A stretch of 64,000 nt of DNA from Nonomuraea basaltis (GTDB lineage: Bacteria; Actinomycetota; Actinomycetes; Streptosporangiales; Streptosporangiaceae): NCBI RefSeq assembly GCF_005893125.1, contig NZ_VCJS01000031.1, positions 21,495 through 85,494 of the forward strand, written 5' to 3'. Within the stretch, counting starts at the first letter, position 1. Each line of letters starts with the position of its first letter. Position numbers and translations under genes: made by a program. Below the pieces are notes generated by a model, which was not told the DNA's origin, ran no database searches, and saw nothing but the letters and a program-made list of their open reading frames with translations. Below, one piece after another: positions 24,781 through 33,934 of this stretch.

Positions 24781-25923
24781 GTGGGTGATTCCAAGCGCCT
24801 CGTGTACTGGATCCGGCGGCTGAGCGAGATCGCGATGCTCGGCTGGCTGGGCATGATGCTGATGATCGACCTCGTGCTCGCCATCACCATCGGGGGCTTC
24901 CAGTGGCTCGTGCCGTTCTGCGGAGCGTGCGGCATGGCGGCGGTGCTGCTGCGGCGCAGGCACCGCCTCAACGGCTACAGCGTCATGCTCGCCCTGTCGT
25001 TCGGCACGTCCACGGCGATCGGAAGCACCGGGTTCGACGGCACGCCCGGCATGGCGGAGACCGGGTCGCTGCTCATCCTGATCATCGGCGTGCTGCGGCA
25101 CGTTGAGCCGGTGCGGCGGGCGGCGGTGCTGGCCTGCGTGGGGCTGATCGTGCTGATGTCCGAGTCCGTCGGGCGCGACTACCAGAGCTCGGGGCTGGTG
25201 TTCTCGTTCGTGCTGTTCGCGGGGTGGTCGATGGCCGCCGGGATCGGCGGGTACCTCCGCTTCCAGCAAGAGCGCCGCGTGGAGGCCGTGCATTCGGTAC
25301 GGCGGGCGGAGCGGCTCGAACTGGCCAGGGAACTGCACGACCTGGTCGCCCATTACATCACCGGCATCGTGGTCCAGGCCCAGGCCGCCCGTACGGTGGC
25401 CGAGACCAAGCCGGACGCGGTGCTGCCCGCGCTCGACGCGATCGCCACGGCCGGGTCGGAGGCGCTGACGTCGATGCGGCGCATGGTGGCGGTGCTGCGT
25501 ACCGAGGACGACCCGGCCCGCAAGCCCGGCACCACGCTGGCCGACCTGCGGATGCTGACCGACCGGTTCTCGTCCGACGGGCCCAAGGTGGCGTTCGAGA
25601 TCGGGCAGGGTCTTGACGATCGGACCCTGCCACCTGAGGTCATGACCACCCTGCACCGGATCCTGCAGGAGTCGCTGACCAACGTGCGCAAGCACGCCTC
25701 GCGGGCCGCGTGGGTGGAGGCCGATCTGCGGCGGCACGAGAGGGTCGTGGTGTTACGGGTGCGGAACTTCGGGTCGGCGTCAGATCCGCGAGTCGCCCGC
25801 CTGGGGGGTGGGTTCGGGCTGGTCGGCATGGCCGAGCGGGTGGAGGCGCTGGGCGGCCGGCTGTACGCGGGCCCGTCCCCGGAAGGTGCCTGGGAGGTTG
25901 TCGCCGAGTTCCCGCTCCCCTGA
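24781..25923 (+). CDS. Sensor histidine kinase, NarL/DesK type (HisKA_3)
   Basis: 380 residues. The N-terminal half has five or six hydrophobic segments (about 17-160). The dimerisation helix carries the phospho-accepting His186 in ELARELHDLVAHYITGIVV. An HATPase domain follows with N-V-R-K-H and GGGFGLVGMAERVEAL. Such kinases normally sit beside a LuxR-type response regulator, but none is adjacent, so this one is an orphan. Codon 325 is TTA (25753-25755), suggesting bldA-type control. The 3' end overlaps the convergent AfsR-like gene by 144 bp. The start is GTG 24781. Confidence 0.9.
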   Translation: MGDSKRLVYWIRRLSEIAMLGWLGMMLMIDLVLAITIGGFQWLVPFCGACGMAAVLLRRRHRLNGYSVMLALSFGTSTAIGSTGFDGTPGMAETGSLLILIIGVLRHVEPVRRAAVLACVGLIVLMSESVGRDYQSSGLVFSFVLFAGWSMAAGIGGYLRFQQERRVEAVHSVRRAERLELARELHDLVAHYITGIVVQAQAARTVAETKPDAVLPALDAIATAGSEALTSMRRMVAVLRTEDDPARKPGTTLADLRMLTDRFSSDGPKVAFEIGQGLDDRTLPPEVMTTLHRILQESLTNVRKHASRAAWVEADLRRHERVVVLRVRNFGSASDPRVARLGGGFGLVGMAERVEALGGRLYAGPSPEGAWEVVAEFPLP

Positions 25924-28900
25924 GGGGCGCCGGCCGGAAAGGTGATCGCCGGGGTCCCGCTCCCCCGCCGCGAACGCTCGCCCGAACCCGTCCTCTCCCA
26001 GGGCGACACGCAGCCTGCCGGCGATTCTGTCCACGTCTCGCCGCTCCCCCGAGGGAAGGGGCGCCCCCACGGCCCGCCTGATGGCCGCGGCCGCCCCGAT
26101 CAGCCGAGCCGCCCCCAGCGAATCGCCGCCCATGCGGGCGGCGCTCTCCGCCCGCCGGTCGCTCAGCGGCAGCGACATCGCCCCGGCCAGCCCTTCGAGC
26201 GCCAGCGCGATCGCCCTGGGGTCGCCCGTGGCCTGTGCCGCCTCGTAGCCCTCACGCTGCCTGGCCAGCGCCGCCTCCGCGTCGCCGCGCTGCTCGGCGA
26301 CGAAGCCCAGCTCCGCCATGACGAACGCGATCCCGGGCGTCCCCCGCACCCGCCGCAGGAAGTCGAGCACGGTCCGCAGGTACGTCTCCGCCTCCTCGTA
26401 CCGCCCCTGGCGCCGGGCGCTCATGGCCAGCCCGAGCAGGGCGTTCTCCTCGGCGGCCTTGTACGACTGCTCGACCGCCAGCCGCCTGGCCCGCTCGTGG
26501 AGGTCGTCGGCCCGCTCGTAGTCGCCCGCCAGCAGCGCGATCCGCCCCAGGGCGGCCAGCCTGAACGAGACCTCGAACCCCAGCTCCTCGGCCAGCCTCA
26601 GGGCCTCCTCCCGCAACCGGGCGGCCTTGACGTAGTCGCCGCGGATCTCGGCCGCCCGGTCGAGCACGTCCATGGCCTCGACCTGGCCCCACTCGTCGCC
26701 CAGCTCCCTGAACAGCGCCAGCCCCCGCTCCCCGTCCCGCTCCATCGCCGCCAGGTCGGCGCGGCCGACGGCGAGCTTGGCACGCAGGCACAGCACCGCC
26801 GCCACACCCCACCGATCACCCAGCTCCTCGTACGCGGCCAGCGCCCGGTCCGCCGCCGCCTCGTGCGCCGGCCTGTCGCCGTACGCCCAGCGAACGTGGC
26901 TGAGCAACCAGTCGGCCAGCGCCGTCCCCGCCCGATCGAGCCCGCCGCGCCGGACCGGCGAGGCGGGCTCACCGAGCAGCAACTCGATCCCCGCCAGCCA
27001 GACCGACGCCGGAGCCGCCTCCGCGGTGGGTGGCGTCAGTGCGGTGGCCGAGGCGGCACCGTGAGCGGCCGCGTCGTGTGCCGCCAGAGCCATCGCCAGG
27101 GACCTGCGGGCCTCGCGCAGCCTGCCCCGCAGAATCCAGTACCACGCCAGGGCGTTGACCAGGCGCAACGCCTCCGGCCCAGCCAACGCGAGCCGCAGGT
27201 TGGCGCGCTCGGCGTCGAGCCGTACGAACCACTCTCGCTGCCCCGGCCCCCTGAGGTCCGCCCGCTCGGCGAGCGCGGTGTAGTAGCGGGCGTGCCGCTC
27301 CCTGATCAGGCCGAGCTCCCCCGCCTCAGCCAGCCGCTCCTGGCAGTAGGCCGCGACCGACTCCAGCAGCCGGTAACGAGACCCCGGCCCGCGGCCTGGC
27401 TCCGAGGCGCGCACCGGTCCCGGCGCCCGCACCACCAGCGACCGGTCCACCAGCCTGGCCAGCGTGTCGACCACGTCCACGCCCGCCTCCGCGCACACCT
27501 CCTCGGCGGCCTCCAGCGTGCACCCGTCGGCGTGCACCGCCAGCCGCCGCAGCACGACCCGCTCGGCCTCCCCCAGCAGCTCCCAGCTCCAATCGATCAT
27601 CGCCCGGAGCGTGCGCTGCCTGGCGGGCGCGTCCCGCATCCCCGCGTTGAGCAGCCTGAAGCGGTCGTCCAGCCGGTCGGCGAGCTCCTGCACCCCGAGC
27701 GCCCGCACCCGGGTGGCGGCCAGCTCCAGGGCCAGCGGGATCCCGTCGAGCCGCCGGCAGATGGTGGCCACGGTCTCGCCCGGGGGTACGTTCGCGCGCG
27801 CCGTGAAGAGCCGTACGGCCTCGGGCTCCGGCAGCGGCGGCACCGCCCGTACGTTCTCGCCCGTCACTCCCAGCGGCTCCTGGCTGGTGGCCAGGACGCG
27901 CAGCCCCGGGGCGGCCCGCAGCAGCGCCGAGACCAGCTCGGCCGCCTGCGTCACCAGGTGCTCGCAGTTGTCGAGCACCAGCAGCATGCGCTTGGCCGCC
28001 AGCGCCCCCGCCAGCCTGGGCGCCAGTGCGACGGCGGCGTCGTCGCGGATGCCGAGCACGGCCGCGACGACCTCCGCCACGTTCACCGCACCGGCCAGCT
28101 CGACCAGCCACACTCCGTCCGGGAACGCCGGCCCTTCGTGGGAGGCCAGGGGGCGGGCGGCCTCGAGGGCGAGCCTGGTCTTGCCGACGCCGCCCGGCCC
28201 CGTGAGCGTCACCAGCCGGGCCGTCGCGAGCAGCTCCCGGACCTCGGCCAGCTCGGCCTCCCGCCCGATCAGGTCGCTGAGCGGCGCGGGCAGGTTCGAG
28301 TCCGGCGCCCGGGTCCCTGCCAGCCCCGGATCCTGACGCAGGATCGCCTGGTGCAGCCCGGCCACCTCGGGCGACGGGTCCAGCCCGAGCTCCTCCCGCA
28401 GCCGCTCCCGCAACGACTCGTACGCGGCCAGCGCCTCGCTCTGCCGCCCGCCCCGGTACAGCGCCAGCATGTGCGAGGCACGCAGCCGCTCGCGCAGCGG
28501 ATGCCGGGCGACCAGCTCGGCGAGGTCCACGCGTTCGCCGAGCTCCAGCCGTACCTCCGCCTGCTCCTCCAGCGCCGCCAGGCGCATCTCCTCGAGGCTC
28601 GCGGCCTCGGCGCGGGCGAAGTCCGCGTCGGGGAAGTCGGCGTACGCCGGCCCGCGCCACAGCGCCAGCGCCCGCTCGAGCTCGGCCGCCCGCGTGAGGA
28701 GGTCCGTGGAGCGGCGGTTGACGAGGGCGCGGAAGCGGGCGGCGTCGCAGTCGTGGGCGGCCAGCCGGTACCCCGCGGGCCCGTGGACGATCAGCCCGGG
28801 ATCGCCGAGCGCGCGGCGCAGCTGGGAGACGCGGGCCTGGAGGGTGCCGACCGGGTTGCGCCCGGCCTGCGCGCCCCAGAGGTCGTCGACCAGCCGGTCC

Positions 28901-29031
28901 GCAGAGACCGGACCGCCCTCGTGCGCCAGCAGGTCGGCCAGCAGCGCACGGACCTTGGCCTCGGCGACGTGGACGGGCCCGCCGCCGTCCGCCCACACGG
29001 CCAGCGGCCCGAGCACCCCGAAACACACCAC
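25780..29031 (-). CDS. AfsR/SARP-like regulator: OmpR-type HTH, BTAD, NB-ARC ATPase, TPR
   Basis: 1083 residues. Domains in order: winged helix (about 1-92, FGVLGPLAVWADGGGPVHV), bacterial transcriptional activation domain (about 97-240), P-loop ATPase with GPGGVGKT (278-285) and LLVLDNCEH (Walker B), a winged segment, then TPR-like repeats (about 600-980). This is the architecture of pathway and global activators such as AfsR, here without the AfsK partner. The last ~45 residues (GERDPGDHLSG...) overlap the kinase gene antisense and contain a degenerate internal repeat, so they are probably an unconserved extension after stop loss. It is divergent from an NAD(P)-dependent oxidoreductase, its likely target. 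Confidence 0.92.
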   Translation of the reverse strand: MVCFGVLGPLAVWADGGGPVHVAEAKVRALLADLLAHEGGPVSADRLVDDLWGAQAGRNPVGTLQARVSQLRRALGDPGLIVHGPAGYRLAAHDCDAARFRALVNRRSTDLLTRAAELERALALWRGPAYADFPDADFARAEAASLEEMRLAALEEQAEVRLELGERVDLAELVARHPLRERLRASHMLALYRGGRQSEALAAYESLRERLREELGLDPSPEVAGLHQAILRQDPGLAGTRAPDSNLPAPLSDLIGREAELAEVRELLATARLVTLTGPGGVGKTRLALEAARPLASHEGPAFPDGVWLVELAGAVNVAEVVAAVLGIRDDAAVALAPRLAGALAAKRMLLVLDNCEHLVTQAAELVSALLRAAPGLRVLATSQEPLGVTGENVRAVPPLPEPEAVRLFTARANVPPGETVATICRRLDGIPLALELAATRVRALGVQELADRLDDRFRLLNAGMRDAPARQRTLRAMIDWSWELLGEAERVVLRRLAVHADGCTLEAAEEVCAEAGVDVVDTLARLVDRSLVVRAPGPVRASEPGRGPGSRYRLLESVAAYCQERLAEAGELGLIRERHARYYTALAERADLRGPGQREWFVRLDAERANLRLALAGPEALRLVNALAWYWILRGRLREARRSLAMALAAHDAAAHGAASATALTPPTAEAAPASVWLAGIELLLGEPASPVRRGGLDRAGTALADWLLSHVRWAYGDRPAHEAAADRALAAYEELGDRWGVAAVLCLRAKLAVGRADLAAMERDGERGLALFRELGDEWGQVEAMDVLDRAAEIRGDYVKAARLREEALRLAEELGFEVSFRLAALGRIALLAGDYERADDLHERARRLAVEQSYKAAEENALLGLAMSARRQGRYEEAETYLRTVLDFLRRVRGTPGIAFVMAELGFVAEQRGDAEAALARQREGYEAAQATGDPRAIALALEGLAGAMSLPLSDRRAESAARMGGDSLGAARLIGAAAAIRRAVGAPLPSGERRDVDRIAGRLRVALGEDGFGRAFAAGERDPGDHLSGRRPSGERELGDNLPGTFRGRARVQPAAQRLHPLGHADQPEPTPQAGDSRI

Positions 29032-29094
29032 GCCATAGCCAACCCGTGGCCGTACCGAAGGAATTCCGTAGCGGCGGGCTCAAGAGTGGGGCGC

Positions 29095-29952
29095 ATGAGC
29101 CAAGTGACGATTGTGGGATTGGGCCCGATGGGGTCGAAGATGGCCGAGACGCTCCTGGCGGCGGGCCATGAGGTGACGGTGTGGAACCGTACGGCGAGCA
29201 AGGCAGAGCCGCTGGTGTCCAGGGGCGCCCGGCGGGCGGTGACGGCGGCGGACGGCGATCTGCTGGTGGTCAGCCAGATCAGCTACCAGGCGATGTACGA
29301 CAGTCTCGGCGACGCCCGGCTGGACGGGAAGGTCGTGGTCAACCTCAGCTCGGACACCCCGGAGCGGCTGCGCGAGGCGGCCAGGTGGGTGGCGGAGCGC
29401 GGTGGCACGCTGATCACGGCGGGCATCATGGTCCCGCCGCCCGGGATCGGGCAGCCGGGGGCGTACACGTTCTACAGCGGCCCGAAGGACGTCCTGGATC
29501 GGCACACCGAGACGCTGAAGGCCCTGAGCGAGATCACGTACGTGGGCACCGACCAGGGCCTGGCGATGATGTACTACCAGTCCCAGCTACTGATCTTCTG
29601 GTCCAGCCTGACCAGCCACATGCACGCCATGGCATTCATGCGCACGGCCGGGGTGTCGCCGGCGGAGTTCCTGCCGTTCGCGCGGTCGCTGTTCACTCAG
29701 CTGGGCGGCGCCGGCCCCATGGGGTACGCGAAGATCCTGGCCGAGGAGTTCGAGGCCGGGGTGCATCCGGGCGAGCTCAACTCCCTGCACATGCAGGCCG
29801 TCGGCATGGGCCACGTCGTGGAGGCGCTGACGGAGGCCGGTGTGGAGACCACGGTGCCGAGGGCGCTGAAGGCGCTCTTCGAGCGGGCCGACGCAGAAGG
29901 GCGCGGCCACGAAGGCCTCGGCACCGTGATCGAGTCGATCGGAAAGCCCTAG
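29095..29952 (+). CDS. NAD(P)-binding oxidoreductase, beta-hydroxyacid dehydrogenase/imine reductase type
   Basis: 285 residues. The N-terminal Rossmann motif is VTIVGLGPMGSKMAETLLAA, then VWNRTASK (NADPH-type Arg), and the all-helical C-terminal domain has the family's dimer helix. The 6-phosphogluconate-dehydrogenase-like fold here resembles the NAD(P)-dependent oxidoreductases and imine reductases of actinomycetes, with Tyr/Ser in place of the usual catalytic Lys region; substrate unknown. The ATG at 29095 is preferred over a huge upstream open frame antisense to the AfsR gene. Its TAG stop overlaps the convergent cbs stop (CTAG). Confidence 0.88.
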   Translation: MSQVTIVGLGPMGSKMAETLLAAGHEVTVWNRTASKAEPLVSRGARRAVTAADGDLLVVSQISYQAMYDSLGDARLDGKVVVNLSSDTPERLREAARWVAERGGTLITAGIMVPPPGIGQPGAYTFYSGPKDVLDRHTETLKALSEITYVGTDQGLAMMYYQSQLLIFWSSLTSHMHAMAFMRTAGVSPAEFLPFARSLFTQLGGAGPMGYAKILAEEFEAGVHPGELNSLHMQAVGMGHVVEALTEAGVETTVPRALKALFERADAEGRGHEGLGTVIESIGKP

Positions 29953-31319
29953 TGGTTGGCGAGGAAGGCGAGCAGGTCCTGCCGGGTGATCAGGCCGGTG
30001 GGCTTGCCCTCCTCCAGAACCACGGCGGCGTCGGCCTTCTCCAGCGCTTCCACCGCACGCGCCACAGGTTCACCACTGCCGATCGTGGGTAGTGGCGCGG
30101 ACATGTGATCGGCGATCGGATCGTCGGAGGAGAGCCTGCCGTGGTACAGGGCTTCGAGGAGGTCGCGCTCGACGATGGAGCCGATCACCTCGGCCGCCAT
30201 GACCGGCGGCTCCTCCTTCATCACCGGCAGCTGCGACACCGAGTATTCGCGCATGATCTGGATGGCCGTGCTGACGGACTCGTGCGGGTGCACGTGCACG
30301 AACTCCGGCAGCCCCGGCCCCTTGCGCGCCAGCACGTCGGAGACCAGCCCCTCGTCGGAGGAGGTGGTCAGGAAGCCGTAGTCGGCCATCCAGTCGTCGT
30401 TGAAGATCTTCGACAGGTAGCCGCGGCCGCCGTCCGGCAGCAGCACGACCACCACGTCGTCCTTCCCGGCCTTCGCCGCCACCTGCAGCGCCGCGACGAC
30501 CGCCATCCCGCACGAGCCGCCGACCAGCAACCCCTCCTCGCGGGCGAGCCTGCGGGTCATGGTGAAGGAGTCCTTGTCGGACACGGCGATGATCTCGTCG
30601 CAGATCGTGGTGTCGTACGTGTCCGGCCAGATGTCCTCGCCGACCCCCTCCACCAGGTAGGGCCGCCCCGACCCGCCCGAGTAGACCGAGCCCTCCGGAT
30701 CCGCGCCGATGATCTTCACTCGCCCGCCGGAGACGTCCTTGAGGTAACGGCCGGCGCCGCTGATCGTGCCTCCGGTGCCGATGCCCGCCACGAAGTGCGT
30801 GACCCGGCCCTCGGTGTCCGCCCACACCTCGGGCCCCGTCGACTGGTAGTGGGACTCCGGGTTGTTGACGTTGGAGTATTGGTCGGGCTTCCAGGCGTTG
30901 GGCACCTCGCGGGCCAGCCGGTCGGACACCGAGTAGTAGGAGTCGGGATGGTCGGGCGAGACGGCGGTCGGGCAGACCACGACCTCGGCCCCGTACGCGC
31001 GGAGCACCGAGATCTTGTCCTGGGCCACCTTGTCCGGCACCACGAACAGGCACCGGTAGCCTCTCTGCTGAGCCACGATGGCCAGGCCCACGCCGGTGTT
31101 GCCCGACGTCGGCTCGACGATGACGCCGCCCGGGCGCAGCTCGCCCGACTTCTCGGCGGTCTCGATCATGCGCACCGCGATGCGGTCCTTGACCGAGCCA
31201 CCAGGGTTGAAGTACTCGACCTTGGCCAGCACCTGGGCGGGCACTCCCGCGGAGACTTTGCGCAACCGGACGAGCGGGGTGTTGCCCATCAGGTCGACCA
31301 GGGAATCGTAAACGCGCAC
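29949..31319 (-). CDS. cbs: Cystathionine beta-synthase
   Basis: 456 residues. The PLP domain (about 1-320) has the Lys in NPGGSVKDRIAV, TSGNTGVGLA and the phosphate loop GTGGTISG. Two C-terminal CBS domains (about 330-455, DPIADHMSAPLPT, GLITRQDLLAFL) complete the full-length, non-haem bacterial enzyme. It condenses homocysteine with serine to cystathionine, the first step of reverse trans-sulfuration to cysteine for mycothiol. The GTG at 31319 is preferred because AAGG lies about eleven bases upstream; a GTG at 31331 sits directly on the ribosome site. It is divergent from an SGNH hydrolase. Confidence 0.94.
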   Translation of the reverse strand: MRVYDSLVDLMGNTPLVRLRKVSAGVPAQVLAKVEYFNPGGSVKDRIAVRMIETAEKSGELRPGGVIVEPTSGNTGVGLAIVAQQRGYRCLFVVPDKVAQDKISVLRAYGAEVVVCPTAVSPDHPDSYYSVSDRLAREVPNAWKPDQYSNVNNPESHYQSTGPEVWADTEGRVTHFVAGIGTGGTISGAGRYLKDVSGGRVKIIGADPEGSVYSGGSGRPYLVEGVGEDIWPDTYDTTICDEIIAVSDKDSFTMTRRLAREEGLLVGGSCGMAVVAALQVAAKAGKDDVVVVLLPDGGRGYLSKIFNDDWMADYGFLTTSSDEGLVSDVLARKGPGLPEFVHVHPHESVSTAIQIMREYSVSQLPVMKEEPPVMAAEVIGSIVERDLLEALYHGRLSSDDPIADHMSAPLPTIGSGEPVARAVEALEKADAAVVLEEGKPTGLITRQDLLAFLANH

Positions 31320-31447
31320 CGAGGTGTTCACCTTCTTTGCCGAAGCTTTGATCAGCTTGCCTGTGGCCGAGATCCAGTGGGGGTGGCAGGCCCTCGGCTA
31401 GTTTTCAAGCAAACGCTACCGCTGAGTTCGACCAGGGAGGCACGTAG

Positions 31448-32431
31448 GTGGTCTGGGCTGCTGGGATGGCGCGCGCGGCACGCAAGATCGCTACTGCGGC
31501 GGCGCTCGGAGGGGGCGGGCTGACGGCTCTCGGAGCCACGGCGTACGGCCTGCTGATCGCGGAAGGGCTGCTCGCGCGCAAGGCCATCGGGCGCCCGCAC
31601 GGCCTGGACGGCCCGGCGTCCGACGGCGCGTACGGCGACTTCCCCGGAGAGCCGCTCAACCTGGCCATGCTCGGCGACTCGACCTCCGTCGGCCTCGGCA
31701 TGACCGACCCCGCCGACACCCCCGGCGTCCTCCTCGCGAACGGCCTGGCCCACGTCGCCGAGCGGCCGGTACACCTGCTCGTCGCCGGCAAGTCGGGCGC
31801 CCCGTCCGCCGAGCTGGGAGACCAGGTGGACGAGGCGCTGGCCATGGAGCCCGACGTGGCGGTGATCTTCGTGGGGGCCAACGACATCATCACGCAGACG
31901 CCGCCCGCGATCGCCGTGCGGCACCTGACCAAGGCCGTGCGGCGGCTGCGGGACGCGGGCGTCGAGGTGGTCGTGGGCACGTGCCCGGACCTCGGCACCG
32001 TGCGGCCGATCGCGCAGCCGCTGCGCTGGGTGACCCGGCGGTGGAGCCGGCAGCTCGCGGCGGCGCAGACGGTGGCGGTGGTCGACGCGGGCGGGCGAAC
32101 GGTGGCGTTCGCCGACGTCCTGGGACCGGAATTCGCGACAAACCCGACAGAAATGTTCGGACCCGATTGTTTCCATCCATCTGCCCGAGGTTACGCGCAG
32201 GCCGCTTACGCGGTGCTACCTTCGGTGTGCGCTGCGTTGGAGCTGTGGCCTGAGCCGCACCCCGCACGCGGCGAGGCACTGCAACCGATCTACCTTGCGG
32301 CGGCTACGGCCGCGGAGGAGCCCGGCACCGAGGTCACCGCGACCCGGGTCGACGGGCGGGCGACGGGCCTGTACGGGAAGTGGGCGACGTTGTTCCGCCG
32401 GCGGCTCGGCGAGCAGCTCAACGACGCCTGA
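31448..32431 (+). CDS. SGNH/GDSL-type hydrolase with membrane anchor
   Basis: 327 residues. A single hydrophobic helix (about 14-40) precedes the hydrolase domain. Catalytic motifs are Gly-Asp-Ser78 (AMLGDSTSVGLG), Gly-Ala-Asn-Asp (143-146) and Asp240-Cys-Phe-His243, giving the Ser-His-Asp triad and oxyanion hole. The last 70 residues are a non-conserved tail. It is likely an esterase or lipase tethered to the membrane. GGGAGG lies seven bases before the GTG start. A GDSL esterase beside cbs is a gene pair I have the impression recurs in actinomycetes, but that is from memory. Confidence 0.9.
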   Translation: MVWAAGMARAARKIATAAALGGGGLTALGATAYGLLIAEGLLARKAIGRPHGLDGPASDGAYGDFPGEPLNLAMLGDSTSVGLGMTDPADTPGVLLANGLAHVAERPVHLLVAGKSGAPSAELGDQVDEALAMEPDVAVIFVGANDIITQTPPAIAVRHLTKAVRRLRDAGVEVVVGTCPDLGTVRPIAQPLRWVTRRWSRQLAAAQTVAVVDAGGRTVAFADVLGPEFATNPTEMFGPDCFHPSARGYAQAAYAVLPSVCAALELWPEPHPARGEALQPIYLAAATAAEEPGTEVTATRVDGRATGLYGKWATLFRRRLGEQLNDA

Positions 32432-32511
32432 TCCCATCAGGCCTCGTTCACGCCCGACCTCGGTCACCCTCCGAGCCCGAGCCGTCACTCCTTGTCCCAT
32501 TGGAGTGTGTA

Positions 32512-33861
32512 TTGCCCGTGCTCCGGCCCCTCTGGAAACCGTCCCTCGCCCTAGCCGGAACCATGGCCGTCACCGCGTGCTCCGGCAGCGACGCGGCCAC
32601 CTCTAGCTTCCCGACCTGGCACAACACCCAAGTCAACGCGGTCAGCCGCATGGCGGTGGCCGGCGGGGTCGTCGCCACGACCTCCATGAAGCCCGACGGC
32701 ACGCTCGAGACCGTCGCGATGGGCCTGCGCGACGGCAGACGGCTGTGGGCCTACCCCGCCACGATGGCGGGCCGCCTGCCCGGCATGGGCGTCTCCGCCC
32801 CCGCGAACGTCGAGACGGCCAAGGACCAAGGGGTGGTGGTCGCGCTCGACCCGGCCAAGAACGGCCGATGGAACGCCACCCTCGTCGCCCGCGACGCCCA
32901 CTCCGGGGCGCGGAAGTGGGCCAGGCCGGTGCATTCGACGTTCGGGCCCCAACCCTGCGGGCCGTACGTCTGCGTGTCCGAGCACACGGCCCTGGCCAAG
33001 GCCCGCATGGTGGTGCTCGACCCGGCCACGGGCAGGCAACTGTGGAAACTGCCCGGGATCTCCGAGGTCGAGTGGTCCGACGCGGCCCGGGTGCTGCTGC
33101 TCAGGCTGGCCGCCGGCCCCGTCATCGAGTCATACGAGCTCAAGACCGGCAAGCTCCAGTGGCAGCAGCCGATCGAGCAGGCCCTCGGCCCCGGCGTCGA
33201 CATGTCGGGCGGGTGGGCGTTCGGCGCGACGGGCGAAAATCTGGTCGGCTACGTCGCCCCGTACACGAACCCCCGGACCAAGAAGGCCTCCACCTTCGGG
33301 CTGTTCTCTGTCAAGATCGCGGACGGGACGATCAACTGGATCCGGCCCTCGGTCGTCCGCGTCTATCCCAGCGGCAGCCCCGGCTACGCCCCGGTCGTAC
33401 GCCCCGTCGACCGCCAGGGCGCCTACGGCGGCTTCGCCCGGCTCGACTCCGAGTCAGGCCGGGTGCTCGGGCAGGTCACGGCGGCCGACGTGCCGGGCTC
33501 AGGCTGGTGGCTGGCCTTCCCCGGCCGGATGGACAAGCTCGGCTTCCTCAAGCACAACTCCAAGGGCACGGCCTTCGACATCGTCTCCGGCAAGTCCGTG
33601 CCCGTGGAGGGCGAGCGCGGCTGGTCCTTCTGCGTCACCGACCCCAAACCGCTGTCGCTGCGCGGGCAGCCGCCCGGCTTCTACTCGACGGCGGCCATCT
33701 GCGAGTACGACCTCGCCACCGGCAAACGCACCTCCCCCGCCACCGCGCCGCCGCCCTGGTTCACCGGCAGCCAGGACGGGTGGCGGCTGTGGCGCGACGA
33801 GAAGGGGGCACTGCACGCGGTCAACGACCAGACCGCGACCGCACCGGGCATGTACGGGTAA
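32512..33861 (+). CDS. PQQ-like beta-propeller lipoprotein
   Basis: About 449 residues. A lipoprotein signal runs PLWKPSLALAGTMAVTAC with lipobox V-T-A-C. The rest repeats the PQQ-like motif D-x-x-T/S-G-x-x-x-W (for example ALDPAKNGRW, VLDPATGRQLWKLP, SYELKTGKLQWQQ), forming a beta propeller on the outer membrane face. No quinoprotein catalytic residues are recognised, so a binding or scaffolding role is more likely than dehydrogenase. The TTG at 32512 has GGAG six bases upstream; a GTG two codons later is the alternative. Confidence 0.8.
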   Translation: MPVLRPLWKPSLALAGTMAVTACSGSDAATSSFPTWHNTQVNAVSRMAVAGGVVATTSMKPDGTLETVAMGLRDGRRLWAYPATMAGRLPGMGVSAPANVETAKDQGVVVALDPAKNGRWNATLVARDAHSGARKWARPVHSTFGPQPCGPYVCVSEHTALAKARMVVLDPATGRQLWKLPGISEVEWSDAARVLLLRLAAGPVIESYELKTGKLQWQQPIEQALGPGVDMSGGWAFGATGENLVGYVAPYTNPRTKKASTFGLFSVKIADGTINWIRPSVVRVYPSGSPGYAPVVRPVDRQGAYGGFARLDSESGRVLGQVTAADVPGSGWWLAFPGRMDKLGFLKHNSKGTAFDIVSGKSVPVEGERGWSFCVTDPKPLSLRGQPPGFYSTAAICEYDLATGKRTSPATAPPPWFTGSQDGWRLWRDEKGALHAVNDQTATAPGMYG

Positions 33862-33889
33862 CCGCCGGGGGCGGCGGGGGTTGCGCAGG

Positions 33890-33906
33890 GAACTGGAATA
33901 TAGTTC
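33890..33906. promoter_or_regulatory. Palindrome upstream of the thiolase gene
   Basis: GAACTGGAATATAGTTC has 5-bp arms GAACT/AGTTC around a 7-bp AT-rich centre that includes TATAGT, a good -10 box. It is 28 bp before the start codon and could be the binding site of a TetR-type fatty acid regulator. Confidence 0.45.
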
Positions 33907-33934
33907 TACTGTTAGCGCCGACAAAGGAGAGGCC

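Noticed and set aside
25942..29094. A plus-strand open frame of over 1000 codons opposite the AfsR-like gene
   Set aside because: It is antisense to a gene with clear domains, is rich in Arg/Gln/Pro as expected of high-GC shadow frames, and matches no family; only its last 285 codons, from 29095, are a real oxidoreductase.
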